A stretch of DNA of 64,000 nucleotides from Paraclostridium tenue (GCF_015668515.1 NZ_JADPFO010000001.1:373331-437330); one strand, 5' to 3'; counted from the stretch's first letter, positions 25,717 through 36,047 are shown. The notes: generated by a model not told the origin, from the letters alone. Translations and numbers: made by a program.

Positions 25717-26856
25717 ATGAATTTACTAAGACCTACCTATGCACAAATTAATCTAGATAATATAAACAACAATATAAATGAAATAAAAAATTATATATCA
25801 AGTAAAGTTAAGTTAGCTATTGTAGTTAAAGCAAATGGATATGGGCATGGAGCAGTTGAAATATGTAAAAATATAAATAAAAAGATAGTTGATTATATAT
25901 GTGTTGCTACTTTAACTGAAGCTTTAGAGTTAAGAAATAGTAATATAGATATACCTATATTAGTAATGGGATATATACCAAAGAATTATTATAATTTAGC
26001 TATAAAAAACAATATAACTATAACTGTTTTTTCGATAGAACAAGCTATAATAATTGATAATATTTGTAAGAGTTTAAATATAATTGGTAAAATTCATATA
26101 AAGATAGATACAGGTTTTAACAGGTTAGGATTTAAAATAGAAAATGATGATATTAGTAATTTAAAGTATATATTAAATTTAAAAAATATATATGTAGAAG
26201 GAATTTTTACACACTTAGCTCTCAAAGATGAAAAGTCAGATTATGAACAGTTTAATAAATTTAAATTATTGACACAAGAACTTTTAAAATACAAAGATAT
26301 ACCTATAAAACATATTTGCGACAGTATAGGTATGGTAGCTTATAAAGAATTTCATTTAGATATGGTAAGAGTAGGAGCTAGTATATATGGATACAACAGC
26401 AGAGAATCTAATTTAAATTTAAAAGAAGCTATAAGTTTTAAATCTAAAATTATTCAAATAAAAAAGGTACTCAAAGGAGAAGGTATAAGCTATGATTACT
26501 CTTATATAGCGCCTAAAGATATGTATATAGGAGTTATACCTTGTGGATATTATGATGGAATACCAAGAAAGTTATCAAATAAAGGATATGTAACAGTTAA
26601 TAATAAAACGTGCAAAATAATCGGTAAAATATGTATGGATCAGATGATTATAGATGTAACAAATTTAAAAAAAGAAGATTATGATAAAGATGTTATATTG
26701 TATGGGGATAATGGACCAAATGTTTTAGAAATTGCCAATATGTGTGATACGAATAGAAATGAGATACTTAGTTTATTGTCAAGAAGAGTAGATAGATTAT
26801 ATATCAAAGATAATAAGATTATAAAAAAATTAAATTATATATTGGGAGATGATTAA
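25717..26856 (+). CDS. alr: Alanine racemase
   Basis: 379 residues. PLP lysine K38 in VVKANGYGHG, the RVGASIYGY block near residue 223, and the second-domain CMDQMIIDVT block with the catalytic-tyrosine region nearby. It interconverts L- and D-alanine for peptidoglycan. It overlaps the start of ldcA, so the two are translated together. The neighbouring dppA also deals with D-Ala peptides. Ribosome-binding site TTGAGGTG. Confidence 0.93.
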   Translation: MNLLRPTYAQINLDNINNNINEIKNYISSKVKLAIVVKANGYGHGAVEICKNINKKIVDYICVATLTEALELRNSNIDIPILVMGYIPKNYYNLAIKNNITITVFSIEQAIIIDNICKSLNIIGKIHIKIDTGFNRLGFKIENDDISNLKYILNLKNIYVEGIFTHLALKDEKSDYEQFNKFKLLTQELLKYKDIPIKHICDSIGMVAYKEFHLDMVRVGASIYGYNSRESNLNLKEAISFKSKIIQIKKVLKGEGISYDYSYIAPKDMYIGVIPCGYYDGIPRKLSNKGYVTVNNKTCKIIGKICMDQMIIDVTNLKKEDYDKDVILYGDNGPNVLEIANMCDTNRNEILSLLSRRVDRLYIKDNKIIKKLNYILGDD

Positions 26857-27787
26857 TTTGATATATCCAAGAAAGTTAAATAAAGGAGACACTATAGGTA
26901 TAATAGCACCATCAAGCCCATATAGAGCTTTGTGTAAAGAATCATTAAATTATGAATTATATAATATAAAAAAAACTATAGAGAATTTTGGATATAAAGT
27001 TAAAATGGGAAGCACTTGTTATTTAAGTTATAAAGGATATTTAGCAGGTACAGATGAAGATAGAGTAAAAGATATAGAAATTATGTTTGAAGACAAATCT
27101 ATAGATGCAATATTATGTCTTAAAGGAGGATATGGAACTCCTAGAATACTTGATAAAATTAATTATGATATTATAAAAAACAATCCGAAAATATTTATAG
27201 GATACTCAGATATAACAGCACTGCATATAGCATTTAATCAAATTTGTAATTTAGTAACTTTTCATGGAATAATGGCAGCAACAGTTTCTAATTGGGACGA
27301 ATTTACATATAATTCTTTTATGGATATTTTAGATATGAAAGAAAACTTAGAACTTAAAAATCCAGAAGATGAAGAGTTATACACTTTGGTAAAAGGTAGC
27401 GCAAATGGTATTATAATAGGTGGAAATCTATCTTTAATAGCAAGCACTATAGGTACTAGTTATGAAATAGATGTAAAAGATAAAATTTTATTCATAGAAG
27501 AAATAGGGGAAAGTATATATAAGATAGATAGAATGTTAACTCAATTAGAGTTATCTGGTAAATTTAATGATTGCAAAGGTATTATATTTGGAGATTTTGA
27601 AGATTGCAATAAAGAAAGGGAAGAAGATTATGACTTATATGATTTGTTGTTAAATAAAATTAAAAAGTATAATAAGCCATGTATATATAATTTACAATCA
27701 GGTCACTGCAAACCTATGATAAGTATGCCTTTGGGTGTAAATTGTGAGTTAGATGCTACAAATAAGAAGATAATACTAACAAAATAA
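26849..27787 (+). CDS. ldcA: LD-carboxypeptidase (family S66)
   Basis: 312 residues from ATG 26849, or 309 from TTG 26858. The TTG is nine bases after GGGAG and may be the true start. The nucleophile serine is in FIGYSDITALH near residue 117; the Glu and His partners are in LFIEEIGES and in LQSGHCKP. It removes D-Ala from tetrapeptides in murein recycling. It overlaps alr by eight bases (ATG) and is followed by a strong terminator. Confidence 0.9.
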   Translation: MINLIYPRKLNKGDTIGIIAPSSPYRALCKESLNYELYNIKKTIENFGYKVKMGSTCYLSYKGYLAGTDEDRVKDIEIMFEDKSIDAILCLKGGYGTPRILDKINYDIIKNNPKIFIGYSDITALHIAFNQICNLVTFHGIMAATVSNWDEFTYNSFMDILDMKENLELKNPEDEELYTLVKGSANGIIIGGNLSLIASTIGTSYEIDVKDKILFIEEIGESIYKIDRMLTQLELSGKFNDCKGIIFGDFEDCNKEREEDYDLYDLLLNKIKKYNKPCIYNLQSGHCKPMISMPLGVNCELDATNKKIILTK

Positions 27788-27798
27788 ATATTAAAAAT

Positions 27799-27850
27799 AA
27801 AAAACATTCGTATATATACTGTTTTTAGTATATATACGAATGTTTTTTAT
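27799..27850 (+). terminator. Rho-independent terminator of alr-ldcA
   Basis: AAAACATTCGTATATATACT pairs with AGTATATATACGAATGTTTT, followed by a T run. Confidence 0.92.
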
Positions 27851-27937
27851 TATAATAATCGTGATCATTGCTATCTAATATTAGCAAAATATGATAAAAT
27901 TAGACATGAATATAAATGTAATTTAAGGGGTGAATAT

Positions 27938-28438
27938 ATGTTCAATGTTGCAATAATAACTTTAAGTGACAAAGGCTCTAAAGGAGAAAGAAAAGATATA
28001 ACTGGAGAAAATCTTGTTTATTTTATAAATAATGAAAATAATTATGAAGTTAAATATTATAATATGATTCCCGATGATAAAGTTATGTTGAAAAATGAAA
28101 TTATAAAACTTTGTGATAGAGATATAGATTTAATATTAACTAATGGAGGAACTGGTTTTTCAAAAAGGGATATAACACCAGAAGCTACAAAAGAGGTTAT
28201 AGAAAGGGAAATACCAGGTATTAGTGAATATATAAGAATGAAGTCTTCTGAAAAAATTAAAAGAGCTATACTAAGTAGAGGAATTAGTGGTATAAGAAAA
28301 AATACAGTTATAATAAACTTACCAGGAAGCCCTAAAGGTGCTATAGAAAGTATAGAGTTTGTAATAGATGTAATAGGACATGGAATAGATATATTAAAAG
28401 GTGAAGCTACGGAGTGTGCAAATGATAGACAAGTATAA
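27938..28438 (+). CDS. mogA: Molybdopterin adenylyltransferase MogA/MoaB
   Basis: 166 residues of the MoCF-binding fold. The conserved TNGGTGFSKRDITPEAT block at about residues 68-84 binds the pterin, and the NLPGSPKGA motif is near 128-136. It activates molybdopterin by adenylylation before metal insertion. First gene of a mogA-moaA-moaC operon. Ribosome-binding site AAGGGGTG. Confidence 0.9.
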   Translation: MFNVAIITLSDKGSKGERKDITGENLVYFINNENNYEVKYYNMIPDDKVMLKNEIIKLCDRDIDLILTNGGTGFSKRDITPEATKEVIEREIPGISEYIRMKSSEKIKRAILSRGISGIRKNTVIINLPGSPKGAIESIEFVIDVIGHGIDILKGEATECANDRQV

Positions 28439-29375
28439 TAGAGAGATTGATTATTTAAGAATTTCTTTAACTGATAATTGTAATTTAAGGTGTATATATT
28501 GTATGCCAAATGATGAGAATTTTAATGGTATAAATAAAATATTAAGTTTTGATGATTATAAATTTATAATAAAATGTTTTTCAAAAGTTGGTATAAAAAA
28601 GATAAGATTTACTGGAGGAGAACCACTTCTTTATGAAAACTTAGACAAGCTTATAAAATATACAAAAGATGAATGTGGTATAGAAGATATTTGTATGACA
28701 ACAAATGCTATAGGATTATATGATAAAGTAGAAAATTTAAAAAGCAATGGTCTTAAAAAAATAAATATAAGTATAGATTCTTTAAATGAGAATAAATATA
28801 AGAAGATAACTAGAGGTGGAGATTTAAAAGAAGTATTAAAAGCACTTAATAAGTGTATTGATTTAAATTTAAAAGTAAAGGTAAACTGTGTTTTAATAAA
28901 GGGATTAAATGATGATGAACTTTATGATTTTATAAATATAGCTAAATACAAAAATATAGATGTTAGATTTATAGAATTAATGCCTTTAGGTGAAGGAATT
29001 AAAATGTTTGATAAAGGATATATAAATTTAAAAGAAACTCTAGATAAGATAGATATTTTAAAAACTACAAAGTACAAAGAAAAAAGTGTAGCATCATATT
29101 ATAAAATAGATAATTCAAATGGTAGGATAGGTATAATTACTCCAATGAGTTGCTCATTTTGCAGTAACTGCAATAGAGTAAGAGTAACATCAAATGGTAG
29201 TATTAAGTTATGCTTGCATTCTAGCGAAGAAATAGATATAAAGCCTTATTTAAGAGATGGAAATAAATTATTAAATGTTTTAAAAGAAGTTATATATATA
29301 AAACCAGAAAAACATAATTTAGTGGAAAATAAAAAGAGTGATACTAAGAGAAATATGTATCAAGTCGGAGGTTAA
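28422..29375 (+). CDS. moaA: GTP 3',8-cyclase MoaA
   Basis: 317 residues from ATG 28422, which has GGAG at a good distance and overlaps mogA by 17 bases. The N-terminal radical-SAM cluster CNLRCIYC is at about residues 17-24, and the C-terminal second Fe-S cluster includes [12 protein letters not shown]. It ends in the functional Gly-Gly tail (QVGG) needed for activity in the family. It makes 3',8-cyclo-GTP, the first step of molybdopterin synthesis. Length is normal. Confidence 0.93.
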   Translation: MIDKYNREIDYLRISLTDNCNLRCIYCMPNDENFNGINKILSFDDYKFIIKCFSKVGIKKIRFTGGEPLLYENLDKLIKYTKDECGIEDICMTTNAIGLYDKVENLKSNGLKKINISIDSLNENKYKKITRGGDLKEVLKALNKCIDLNLKVKVNCVLIKGLNDDELYDFINIAKYKNIDVRFIELMPLGEGIKMFDKGYINLKETLDKIDILKTTKYKEKSVASYYKIDNSNGRIGIITPMSCSFCSNCNRVRVTSNGSIKLCLHSSEEIDIKPYLRDGNKLLNVLKEVIYIKPEKHNLVENKKSDTKRNMYQVGG

Positions 29376-29376
29376 T

Positions 29377-29850
29377 ATGCTTACACATATAAATGATAAA
29401 GGATATGCTAAGATGGTAGATATAAGTGGTAAAGATGATACTACAAGAAAAGCTATAGCAACATGTAAAATATATATGAATAAAGAAACTATACAAAGAA
29501 TTAAATTTGGTGGAATAAAAAAGGGAGATGTATTATCTGTAGCTCAAGTTGCAGGTATTATGGGGGCTAAAAATACTCCAATAAATATACCTATGTGTCA
29601 TCAGATAAATTTAGTTGGATGTGATTTAGAATTTAATATAGATGAAGAGAAAAATTATATACAAGTGTTTGCAACTACTAAATCAGTTGGTAAAACTGGA
29701 GTAGAAATGGAAGCTTTAAGTAGTGTGTCAATAGCAGCTCTTACAATATATGATATGTGTAAAGCTATTGATAAATCTATGGTTATAAGTGAAATAAAAT
29801 TAATAGAAAAAACTGGGGGAAAATCTGGGGATTATAGAATTGATGAATAG
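29377..29850 (+). CDS. moaC: Cyclic pyranopterin monophosphate synthase MoaC
   Basis: 157 residues from ATG 29377, preceded by CGGAGG that overlaps the end of moaA; longer upstream extensions have no ribosome-binding site. Family blocks [29 protein letters not shown] and [11 protein letters not shown] are all present. It converts MoaA product to cyclic pyranopterin. Third gene of the operon. No moaD/moaE in this window, so the rest of the pathway lies elsewhere. Confidence 0.93.
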   Translation: MLTHINDKGYAKMVDISGKDDTTRKAIATCKIYMNKETIQRIKFGGIKKGDVLSVAQVAGIMGAKNTPINIPMCHQINLVGCDLEFNIDEEKNYIQVFATTKSVGKTGVEMEALSSVSIAALTIYDMCKAIDKSMVISEIKLIEKTGGKSGDYRIDE

Positions 29851-29860
29851 AATTTAATTG

Positions 29861-29896
29861 TGGTATGTATTTTTTAATATATACCATTTATTTTTA
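29861..29896 (+). terminator. Probable terminator of the moa operon
   Basis: GGTATGTATT pairs with AATATATACC (one wobble), followed by a T-rich tail. Confidence 0.6.
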
Positions 29897-30025
29897 TATA
29901 AAAATAAAAATTATAAAAGAGTAAACTACTATACAAATGGAATTTAATGGTATATAATTAAATTGTGTTAAATAAAAAACAAACTAGGATTTGTTTGAAT
30001 ACATATTATCAAGGGGGAATACAAT

Positions 30026-31195
30026 ATGAGTTATACATTTTTTATGCCAAATGTAAGTTTAATGGGACCAGGATGTGTTAAAAAAATAGCAGAGGAGATA
30101 ACTTCTAGAGGACTTAAAAAAGCCTTAATAGTATGTGGAAAAAGATCTTCTAAGAGTGAAGAATTCAAAGGGGTAACTGATCTTTTAAAAGAACATAATA
30201 TAGAATATGTAGTTTATGCAGGCTCTCAACCTAATCCAACAGTTACTAATGTTATGGATGGTGTTGATATATTAAAAGAAAACGATTGTGATTTTGTCAT
30301 ATCTTATGGAGGAGGATCTCCACATGATTGCGCTAAAGGTATAGCTTTAGTTGCAACAAATGGTGGAAATATAAAAGATTATGAAGGAATAAATAAATCT
30401 TCAAAACCTCAACTTCCACTTATATCAATAAATACAACAGCAGGAACAGCCTCAGAAATGACTGTATTTTCTATAATAACAGATGAAGAAAGACATGTTA
30501 AAATGGCTATAGTTGATAAAAATGTAACACCAATACTTGCAGTAAATGATCCTGAATTAATGGTAAGTATGCCAAAATCTTTAACTGCAGCAACAGGTAT
30601 GGATGCGTTAACTCATGCAGTAGAAGCATATGTATCAAAAGCAGCAACACCAATTACAGATGCATGTGCTCAAAAGGCTATAGAATTAATAAGTAATAAT
30701 TTAAGAGATGCTGTAAAAGATGGTAATAATATAGAAGCTAGGGATATGATGGCTTATGCTGAATATTTAGCAGGTATGGCATTTAATTCAGCTTCACTTG
30801 GATATGTACACGCTATAGCTCATCAACTTGGAGGATTTTATAACTTACCACATGGAGTTTGTAATGCAATATTACTTCCAGAAGTGCAAGTATTTAACTC
30901 AAAAGTAAGTAAAAATAAATTAAGAGATATTGCTAAGTTTATGGGAGTAGACACTAGCAATATGAATGAAGAAGAAGGAGCGAACGCTTGTATAAAAGCT
31001 ATAAGAAAATTATCAAAAGACATAGATATTCCTTTAGGACTTAGAGAATTAGGTGTTAAGGAGGAAGATTTTGATACATTAGCTGATAATGCACTTAAAG
31101 ATGCTTGTGGATTAACTAATCCTATACAAGCAACTCATCAAGATATAAAAGATATATTGACTAAATCAATGGATACTGAAGTTGAATTTGCTTAG
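30026..31195 (+). CDS. Iron-containing alcohol dehydrogenase
   Basis: 389 residues of the group III (Fe-ADH) family. Cofactor loop [15 protein letters not shown] near residues 93-107, and metal ligands in the segment [14 protein letters not shown] and in [19 protein letters not shown]. Related enzymes reduce aldehydes to ethanol, butanol, lactaldehyde or propanediol; the substrate cannot be set from sequence. Monocistronic, ribosome-binding site AAGGGGG, with a shared bidirectional terminator. Likely cytoplasmic redox balancing in fermentation. Confidence 0.9.
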   Translation: MSYTFFMPNVSLMGPGCVKKIAEEITSRGLKKALIVCGKRSSKSEEFKGVTDLLKEHNIEYVVYAGSQPNPTVTNVMDGVDILKENDCDFVISYGGGSPHDCAKGIALVATNGGNIKDYEGINKSSKPQLPLISINTTAGTASEMTVFSIITDEERHVKMAIVDKNVTPILAVNDPELMVSMPKSLTAATGMDALTHAVEAYVSKAATPITDACAQKAIELISNNLRDAVKDGNNIEARDMMAYAEYLAGMAFNSASLGYVHAIAHQLGGFYNLPHGVCNAILLPEVQVFNSKVSKNKLRDIAKFMGVDTSNMNEEEGANACIKAIRKLSKDIDIPLGLRELGVKEEDFDTLADNALKDACGLTNPIQATHQDIKDILTKSMDTEVEFA

Positions 31196-31210
31196 TATAT
31201 AATAGATTTT

Positions 31211-31252
31211 AAATAAAAAAGACTAGGATAATATCCTAGTCTTTTTTATTTA
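31211..31252. terminator. Bidirectional terminator
   Basis: AAATAAAAAAGACTAGGAT pairs with ATCCTAGTCTTTTTTATTT; T runs in both directions. Confidence 0.92.
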
Positions 31253-31255
31253 AAA

Positions 31256-32332
31256 TTATCCAACTATACAAATTTCTTTATCATGGTGATTTAAAATTTC
31301 ATGACCGTCTTTAGTTACTAAAACTAAATCTTCAATTCTAACTCCAAATTCACCTGGTAAGTATATACCTGGTTCAACAGAGAATATCATTCCTTCTTCA
31401 ACACAATCAGTATTAACAGAAGATACATCTCCCATATCATGACATTCAAGACCTATAGAATGACCTGTTCTATGAGTAAAGTATTTACCGTATCCTTTTT
31501 CAGTTATATAGTCTCTAGCAGCAGCATCTATATCACAGAATCTAACTCCTGGTTTAACTAAAGCTATAGCTCTTTTATTAGCTTCAAGAACTATTTCAAA
31601 TACCTCTTTAGCTTTTTGAGGAACTTCTTTATAAAATACTGTTCTAGTCATATCAGAGCAGTAATGATCTTTGATGCAACCTATATCAAGTATTATAGCA
31701 TCTCCAACATTAACTTTTCTATCTCCAGGTGTACCATGTGGATCAGCACCAGTAGGACCAAAACCTATAATAGGAGAGAAAGAGAATCCATCAGCTCCTA
31801 AATCTTCATATATACCTGATAACTTATTAGCAAGCTGCTTTTCAGTTAATTCATCAGATATTAAAGCTTTAAGTTTACCCATTGCTTCATCATTTAAAAG
31901 AGAAGCTTTTCTCATTAAATCCTTTTCCTCTTCATCTTTAGAAGATCTTAATGTATCTATTATGTAAGATGAATTAACAAACTTATTTTCCTTACATAAA
32001 TCCATTAAAGCTAATAAAAATCTTGATGGCCAGTTTTTATCAACACCTATAGTACCAGTTTTATCTATGTATTTAGAAATGATTTCAATAGGATTTTGAG
32101 TATCATTAAACCAAATCATTTCAACCCCTAAATCTTCACTAACAGGGAATAATTCATTTATGAACATTTTGTGATTTCCATTAACATTTAAATATAATGC
32201 TAATAGTCTTTCTCCTGGGTGTATCATTTTACCTGTTAAATAAAATATTGCATATGGATCACTAACTAACATTTGATCTATGCTATCAGCTTTCATTTTA
32301 TCAAGGACAGAATCTAGTCTTTGAGTTTTCAT
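31256..32332 (-). CDS. Xaa-Pro aminopeptidase/dipeptidase (M24B)
   Basis: 358 residues with the creatinase-like N-terminal domain and a pita-bread catalytic domain. The five metal ligands are visible: D in ILDIGCI, D in SDMTRT, H in HRTGHSIGLECHD, E in VEPGIY and E in VRIEDLV. It removes N-terminal residues before proline or cleaves Xaa-Pro dipeptides, useful for a peptide fermenter. Ribosome-binding site GAGGGAG precedes the ATG. The 524-bp spacer behind its start is described separately. Confidence 0.9.
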   Translation of the reverse strand: MKTQRLDSVLDKMKADSIDQMLVSDPYAIFYLTGKMIHPGERLLALYLNVNGNHKMFINELFPVSEDLGVEMIWFNDTQNPIEIISKYIDKTGTIGVDKNWPSRFLLALMDLCKENKFVNSSYIIDTLRSSKDEEEKDLMRKASLLNDEAMGKLKALISDELTEKQLANKLSGIYEDLGADGFSFSPIIGFGPTGADPHGTPGDRKVNVGDAIILDIGCIKDHYCSDMTRTVFYKEVPQKAKEVFEIVLEANKRAIALVKPGVRFCDIDAAARDYITEKGYGKYFTHRTGHSIGLECHDMGDVSSVNTDCVEEGMIFSVEPGIYLPGEFGVRIEDLVLVTKDGHEILNHHDKEICIVG

Positions 32333-32750
32333 ATATCCATCTCCCTCTTAAATTATTAATTTTTACTACAACTAAATTTTACCATAAATTAGTATTAAAT
32401 GGGAAAAAATTATAGGTATTTACATGTTAAGTATATAAAATGTATTTTATTAATTCTAAATTAAAAAAAGAAAGGTATCTGCTTTATATAGTATAAGATA
32501 GAGGTTAATTATAATATAAGAGATATAAAATGTAGATGATAAAGAAATTAACATTAAATAGATTAGAGATAGGATAAATCTTTTTTTATTATATTTGATT
32601 AAGTATAAATTATACTCATCGATACGTATTAATAAATTTAAGTTATTAGTAAATATATGAATTTATATTATACATAAAATCGAAAAAATTAGGAATAATT
32701 ATTAAAAACAAATGAATTGGTAATATAGAATATTAATAAATTTAGATGAA
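32333..32750. other. Long AT-rich spacer between divergent genes
   Basis: About 420 bp between the pepP-like gene and the Fur-box region. It has no open frame with a ribosome-binding site and no clear terminator or riboswitch fold; I see nothing specific in it. Promoters for the minus-strand peptidase presumably lie at its left end. Confidence 0.4.
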
Positions 32751-32840
32751 TGAAAATAATTATCAATTTTTATATTGTTTTTATTGATAATTGATATCAA
32801 TTATGCTAGTATTATAAATAATAAATGAAAATGATTATCA
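32751..32840 (+). promoter_or_regulatory. Promoter with three Fur-like boxes
   Basis: Box 1 TGAAAATAATTATCA (32751-32765), box 2 TTGATAATTGATATCAA (32784-32800) and box 3 TGAAAATGATTATCA (32826-32840) match the Fur 7-1-7 pattern. TTGATA (32791-32796) and TATAAA (32813-32818) with a 16-bp spacer make the promoter, so box 2 covers the -35 and box 3 lies past the start point. Iron repression of the next gene is strongly suggested. Confidence 0.75.
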
Positions 32841-32856
32841 GTTCGGGAGGTTTTAA

Positions 32857-33450
32857 ATGTCTATAAAATGTGATTATTCTTGTAAAAATAATATAAATTC
32901 GTCATATATAAAATGGTTATTAGAGATTTTAGGACCAGTAATATTAGGTTCAAAACCATGTGAAATAATCAATATATCATCTAAAGATATTAAAGGTAGA
33001 GAAAAAATAAAAGATATAAAGAGTTTTTTTAAAGGTTGTTCAAAAATATCATATGAACTTATAAATTTAAGTGATGATTCTATAAGAGTTTTATTTATAA
33101 ATAAAGAAGCATTAGATAATGTTTTAATTAATAAAAAATGTCTAAGTTTTTTAAGATTTTTAGGATATCCAAAAGAATACAAAATAGATATGTATATACA
33201 AAAATTAATAGAAAAATTAAAAACCAAAGATTTTCCTCATGAAATAGGTATATTTTTAGGATATCCACTTAAAGACGTAGTAGGTTTTATGGGATATGGA
33301 AGATATAAATTAAGTAAAATAAATTATTGGAATATATATGGAGATACTGAAATATCAGATAAAGTATATAATAAGTTTTTAGAACATAGAGAAAAAATGA
33401 GAACCATAATAGAATTAAATACTTTAGAAACTATAAGAGCTGCAGTTTAA
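32857..33450 (+). CDS. DUF3793 family protein, likely iron-regulated
   Basis: 197 residues, soluble. Features shared with the DUF3793 family: the N-terminal LEILGPVILGSKPCEIIN, and the HEIGIFLGYPLKDVVGFMGY block at about residues 127-146, followed by a Tyr/Trp-containing region. The family is uncharacterised but occurs in clostridia under iron control. Three Fur-like boxes in its promoter support that here. Ribosome-binding site GGGAGG. A role in iron or haem handling, or in flavodoxin-type electron transfer, would be inference. Confidence 0.78.
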   Translation: MSIKCDYSCKNNINSSYIKWLLEILGPVILGSKPCEIINISSKDIKGREKIKDIKSFFKGCSKISYELINLSDDSIRVLFINKEALDNVLINKKCLSFLRFLGYPKEYKIDMYIQKLIEKLKTKDFPHEIGIFLGYPLKDVVGFMGYGRYKLSKINYWNIYGDTEISDKVYNKFLEHREKMRTIIELNTLETIRAAV

Positions 33451-33559
33451 TTATATATTTATACTATTAATTTATATAGAAATTATGAGAATATAAAGGA
33501 TTTATTGGGTAAATGTAGAATATGTAAAAAAATAAAAAATTACGGCTTAAGGAGGAAGT

Positions 33560-34369
33560 ATGACTTATAAATTAATAGTAACAGATATGGATGGAACTTT
33601 ACTTAATGGAGAACATGAAATAAGCGATGAAAATAAAAATGCATTGAAAAAAGTAGCTGACAAAGGTATAAAGGTGGCTATAGCAACAGGTAGGATATAT
33701 GAATCGACTATAAAATATGCAAGAGAATTAGATATTAAAACCCCTATAATATGTTGCAATGGAGCCTTAATAAAAGAAGAAAATGGTAATGTAATTTATG
33801 TAAGCAAAATAGAGTATGATTTATGTGATAACATTATAGATATATTAGAAAAGCATAATATATATTATCAATGTTTTACAGATGATACTATATTTACTAC
33901 TTATATAAATGAGTGGCTTAGAAAGTATCAAATGCAAGAAGATTTAAATATAAAAATAATAGAAAGTGATAATATAAAAGAACTTATAAAAGAAAGAGAT
34001 ATTTTAAAATTTTTAATAATAGAAAGTGATTTAAGTTTACTTTCTAAAGTTGAAAATGAATTGAAAAATATTAAAGATATAGAATTAACTAAATCTTTTT
34101 TTGATAATATAGAGATTATGAAAAAAGGAGTTAATAAAGGAAGTGCAGTAGAAAGTTTAGCTAAATACCTAGGAGTAGACAAAAGTGAAGTTATAACTTT
34201 TGGAGACAATCATAATGACTTATCTATGATAATGTATGCTGGTATGGGGGTTGCAATGGGAAATGCTGAAGATATAGTTAAGGAAAATTCTAACTTTATA
34301 ACTGATAAAAATACTGAAAATGGAGTAGCGAAGGCTTTAGAAAATATATTAAAGATAGATTTAAAATAA
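33560..34369 (+). CDS. Cof-type HAD-IIB phosphatase
   Basis: 269 residues. Motif I DMDGTLL at residues 8-14, motif II ATGR near 42, motif III lysine near 199 and motif IV GDNHNDLSMI near 214. The C2B cap lies between. These phosphatases act on sugar phosphates, flavin phosphates or pyridoxal phosphate. Substrate not predictable. Ribosome-binding site AAGGAGGAAG. Terminator follows at once. Confidence 0.9.
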   Translation: MTYKLIVTDMDGTLLNGEHEISDENKNALKKVADKGIKVAIATGRIYESTIKYARELDIKTPIICCNGALIKEENGNVIYVSKIEYDLCDNIIDILEKHNIYYQCFTDDTIFTTYINEWLRKYQMQEDLNIKIIESDNIKELIKERDILKFLIIESDLSLLSKVENELKNIKDIELTKSFFDNIEIMKKGVNKGSAVESLAKYLGVDKSEVITFGDNHNDLSMIMYAGMGVAMGNAEDIVKENSNFITDKNTENGVAKALENILKIDLK

Positions 34370-34404
34370 AAGTATAGATATATTTATATCTATACTTTTT
34401 TTAT
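34368..34404 (+). terminator. Rho-independent terminator
   Basis: AAAAGTATAGATATA pairs with TATATCTATACTTTT, followed by a T run. Confidence 0.88.
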
Positions 34405-34578
34405 TTGAAATCTAATTTTTATACAAATACAATTTAACATTTTTACTTATAGTTACTAAAGAAAGCTTAATTTAGAATATATAAATTACATGGTATTTTT
34501 TGTACATGATTTATTAGAATTTAATTTGATAAATTAAGCATAATAAAAATAAGTACATTTTAGAAAGGAAGATGAATA

Positions 34579-34797
34579 ATGACTAATAAGAAAAAACAAA
34601 ATTTAAGAAAAGTTGAAATTTATAATGACAATAAAGAAGAAATAGCTACTGAATTAGGTATACATGGATATGAAAATACAGAAGTAAATGCAAAGATAGC
34701 ATCTCAAGGAGAAGCTAAATATAGTAAAAAAACCATGAATAGAAAAAGCCATATAGCAAATGGAAGCGGTAAATACGAAGGGAAAATGGATATATAA
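34579..34797 (+). CDS. Small basic hypothetical protein
   Basis: 72 residues, highly charged with many Lys and Asn, no cysteine, no membrane segment. A segment EEIATELGIHGYEN near residues 20-33 faintly recalls the EIAxELG stretch in alpha/beta small acid-soluble spore proteins, but the conserved C-terminal part of that family is missing, so I do not assign it. Ribosome-binding site AAAGGAAG. Monocistronic with a terminator. Confidence 0.6.
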   Translation: MTNKKKQNLRKVEIYNDNKEEIATELGIHGYENTEVNAKIASQGEAKYSKKTMNRKSHIANGSGKYEGKMDI

Positions 34798-34801
34798 TTT
34801 T

Positions 34802-34868
34802 AAAAAGACTATATAAGATTTTGCTAATTGATTTTACTTAGCAAATATTTTATGTAGTCTTTTGTTTT
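34802..34868 (+). terminator. Terminator-like composite hairpin
   Basis: AAAAGACTA...TAGTCTTTT forms the outer stem, and TTTGCTAA with TTAGCAAA-type bases forms an inner stem; a T-rich tail follows. Confidence 0.65.
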
Positions 34869-34975
34869 AAACTTTAATACTTAGAAAACTAACATAATCC
34901 ATTGATATATGATATAATAATCTTATAATTAATGTATAATATTAGGAATTATATAAAGAATTAATGGAGGAGTTT

Positions 34976-35932
34976 ATGTTAAAGAGTAATTTTACATTTA
35001 AAGGGGAAGAGGATTTAGACATATATGTATATAAATATGAGCCTAAAATTAAAGAAAATATAAAGGGCATTGTTCAAATTTCACATGGAATGTCAGAAGA
35101 AGCTAAAAGATATGAAAGGTTTGCTAGTTTTTTAAATAAAAATGGATATATAGTATATGTAAATGATCATAGAGGTCATGGTAAAAGTGTAAAGTCAATT
35201 AATGATATAGGAAAATTAGCAGATAAAGATGGACTTAACTGTGTAGTTAAAGATTTATATAAATTAACAAATATAATTAAGAAAGAAAATGATAATTTAC
35301 CTATATTTTTATTTAGTCATAGTATGGGTTCATTTGCAGCTCAAAAATATATTATGAATTATAGCAGAGAAATAGATGGAGTTATACTTTCAGGAACTAA
35401 TGGGTTACATGGAATAGAAGTTGATATAGGATTGATTTTATCAAAAATATTAACAAGCGTAAAAGGAAGAGATAATAAGGCATATTTGATAGATAAGCTA
35501 GCTTTTGGAAGATTTAACAAACATTTTAAACCAAATAAAACTGAGTTTGATTGGTTAAGTAGAGATGAAAAGGAAGTAGATAAGTACATAGATAATAAAA
35601 ATTGTGGAGTAGTTTTTAGCAATGGATATTTTTATGATTTGTTTAGATTATTTAAAGAAATTAAAGATATAAATAATATAGATAAAGTTGATAAGAATTT
35701 ACCCATATATATATTTGCAGGAGATAAAGATCCGGTTGGAAAATTTGGGAAAGGGATAATTAAGTTATATGAAAATTACAAAAAAGTGGGAATAAAAGAT
35801 ATTAAGTTTAAGTTATATAGCGGAGGAAGACATGAAATGCTAAATGAAATAAATAAAGAAGAAGTTATGCAGGATACTATAAAATGGCTTGATTATATAG
35901 TATCTAAAACTATGGCAAGTAGCAAAATATAG
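34976..35932 (+). CDS. Monoacylglycerol lipase/lysophospholipase-like hydrolase
   Basis: 318 residues from ATG 34976, preceded by GGAGGAG; the in-frame ATG at 34964 lies before that site. Hydrolase_4 alpha/beta fold: HGMSEEAKRYERFA, DHRGHGKS, nucleophile elbow SHSMGS near residue 112, acid in AGDKDPVG and histidine in GGRHEMLNE. The family cleaves fatty-acyl esters of glycerol or lysophospholipids. No signal peptide, so intracellular lipid turnover is likely. Confidence 0.88.
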   Translation: MLKSNFTFKGEEDLDIYVYKYEPKIKENIKGIVQISHGMSEEAKRYERFASFLNKNGYIVYVNDHRGHGKSVKSINDIGKLADKDGLNCVVKDLYKLTNIIKKENDNLPIFLFSHSMGSFAAQKYIMNYSREIDGVILSGTNGLHGIEVDIGLILSKILTSVKGRDNKAYLIDKLAFGRFNKHFKPNKTEFDWLSRDEKEVDKYIDNKNCGVVFSNGYFYDLFRLFKEIKDINNIDKVDKNLPIYIFAGDKDPVGKFGKGIIKLYENYKKVGIKDIKFKLYSGGRHEMLNEINKEEVMQDTIKWLDYIVSKTMASSKI

Positions 35933-35937
35933 TAAAA

Positions 35938-35970
35938 ATTTAATCTTTGATATTAAAATATCAAAGATTG
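35938..35970 (+). terminator. Strong hairpin without a T run
   Basis: AATCTTTGATATT pairs with AATATCAAAGATT after the lipase gene. The following bases (GTACTA) are not a T tract, so it may be a stabilising 3' hairpin rather than a terminator. Confidence 0.45.
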
Positions 35971-36047
35971 TACTAAAAAGTATTTTTTTATGGTAATATA
36001 TATTTATAGAGTGAATTTATAAATTATATTTTCATGGGGGGAAGAAT

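Noticed and set aside
27850..27937. Moco riboswitch before mogA
   Set aside because: The spacer is under 90 bases and lacks the expected GC-rich multi-stem structure.
29338..29376. Longer start of moaC
   Set aside because: The first 13 codons lie in the end of moaA; CGGAGG points to ATG 29377 and MoaC proteins start there.
31671..31967. Plus-strand frames opposite the M24 peptidase
   Set aside because: They are shadows of the conserved peptidase reading frame, lacking ribosome-binding sites.
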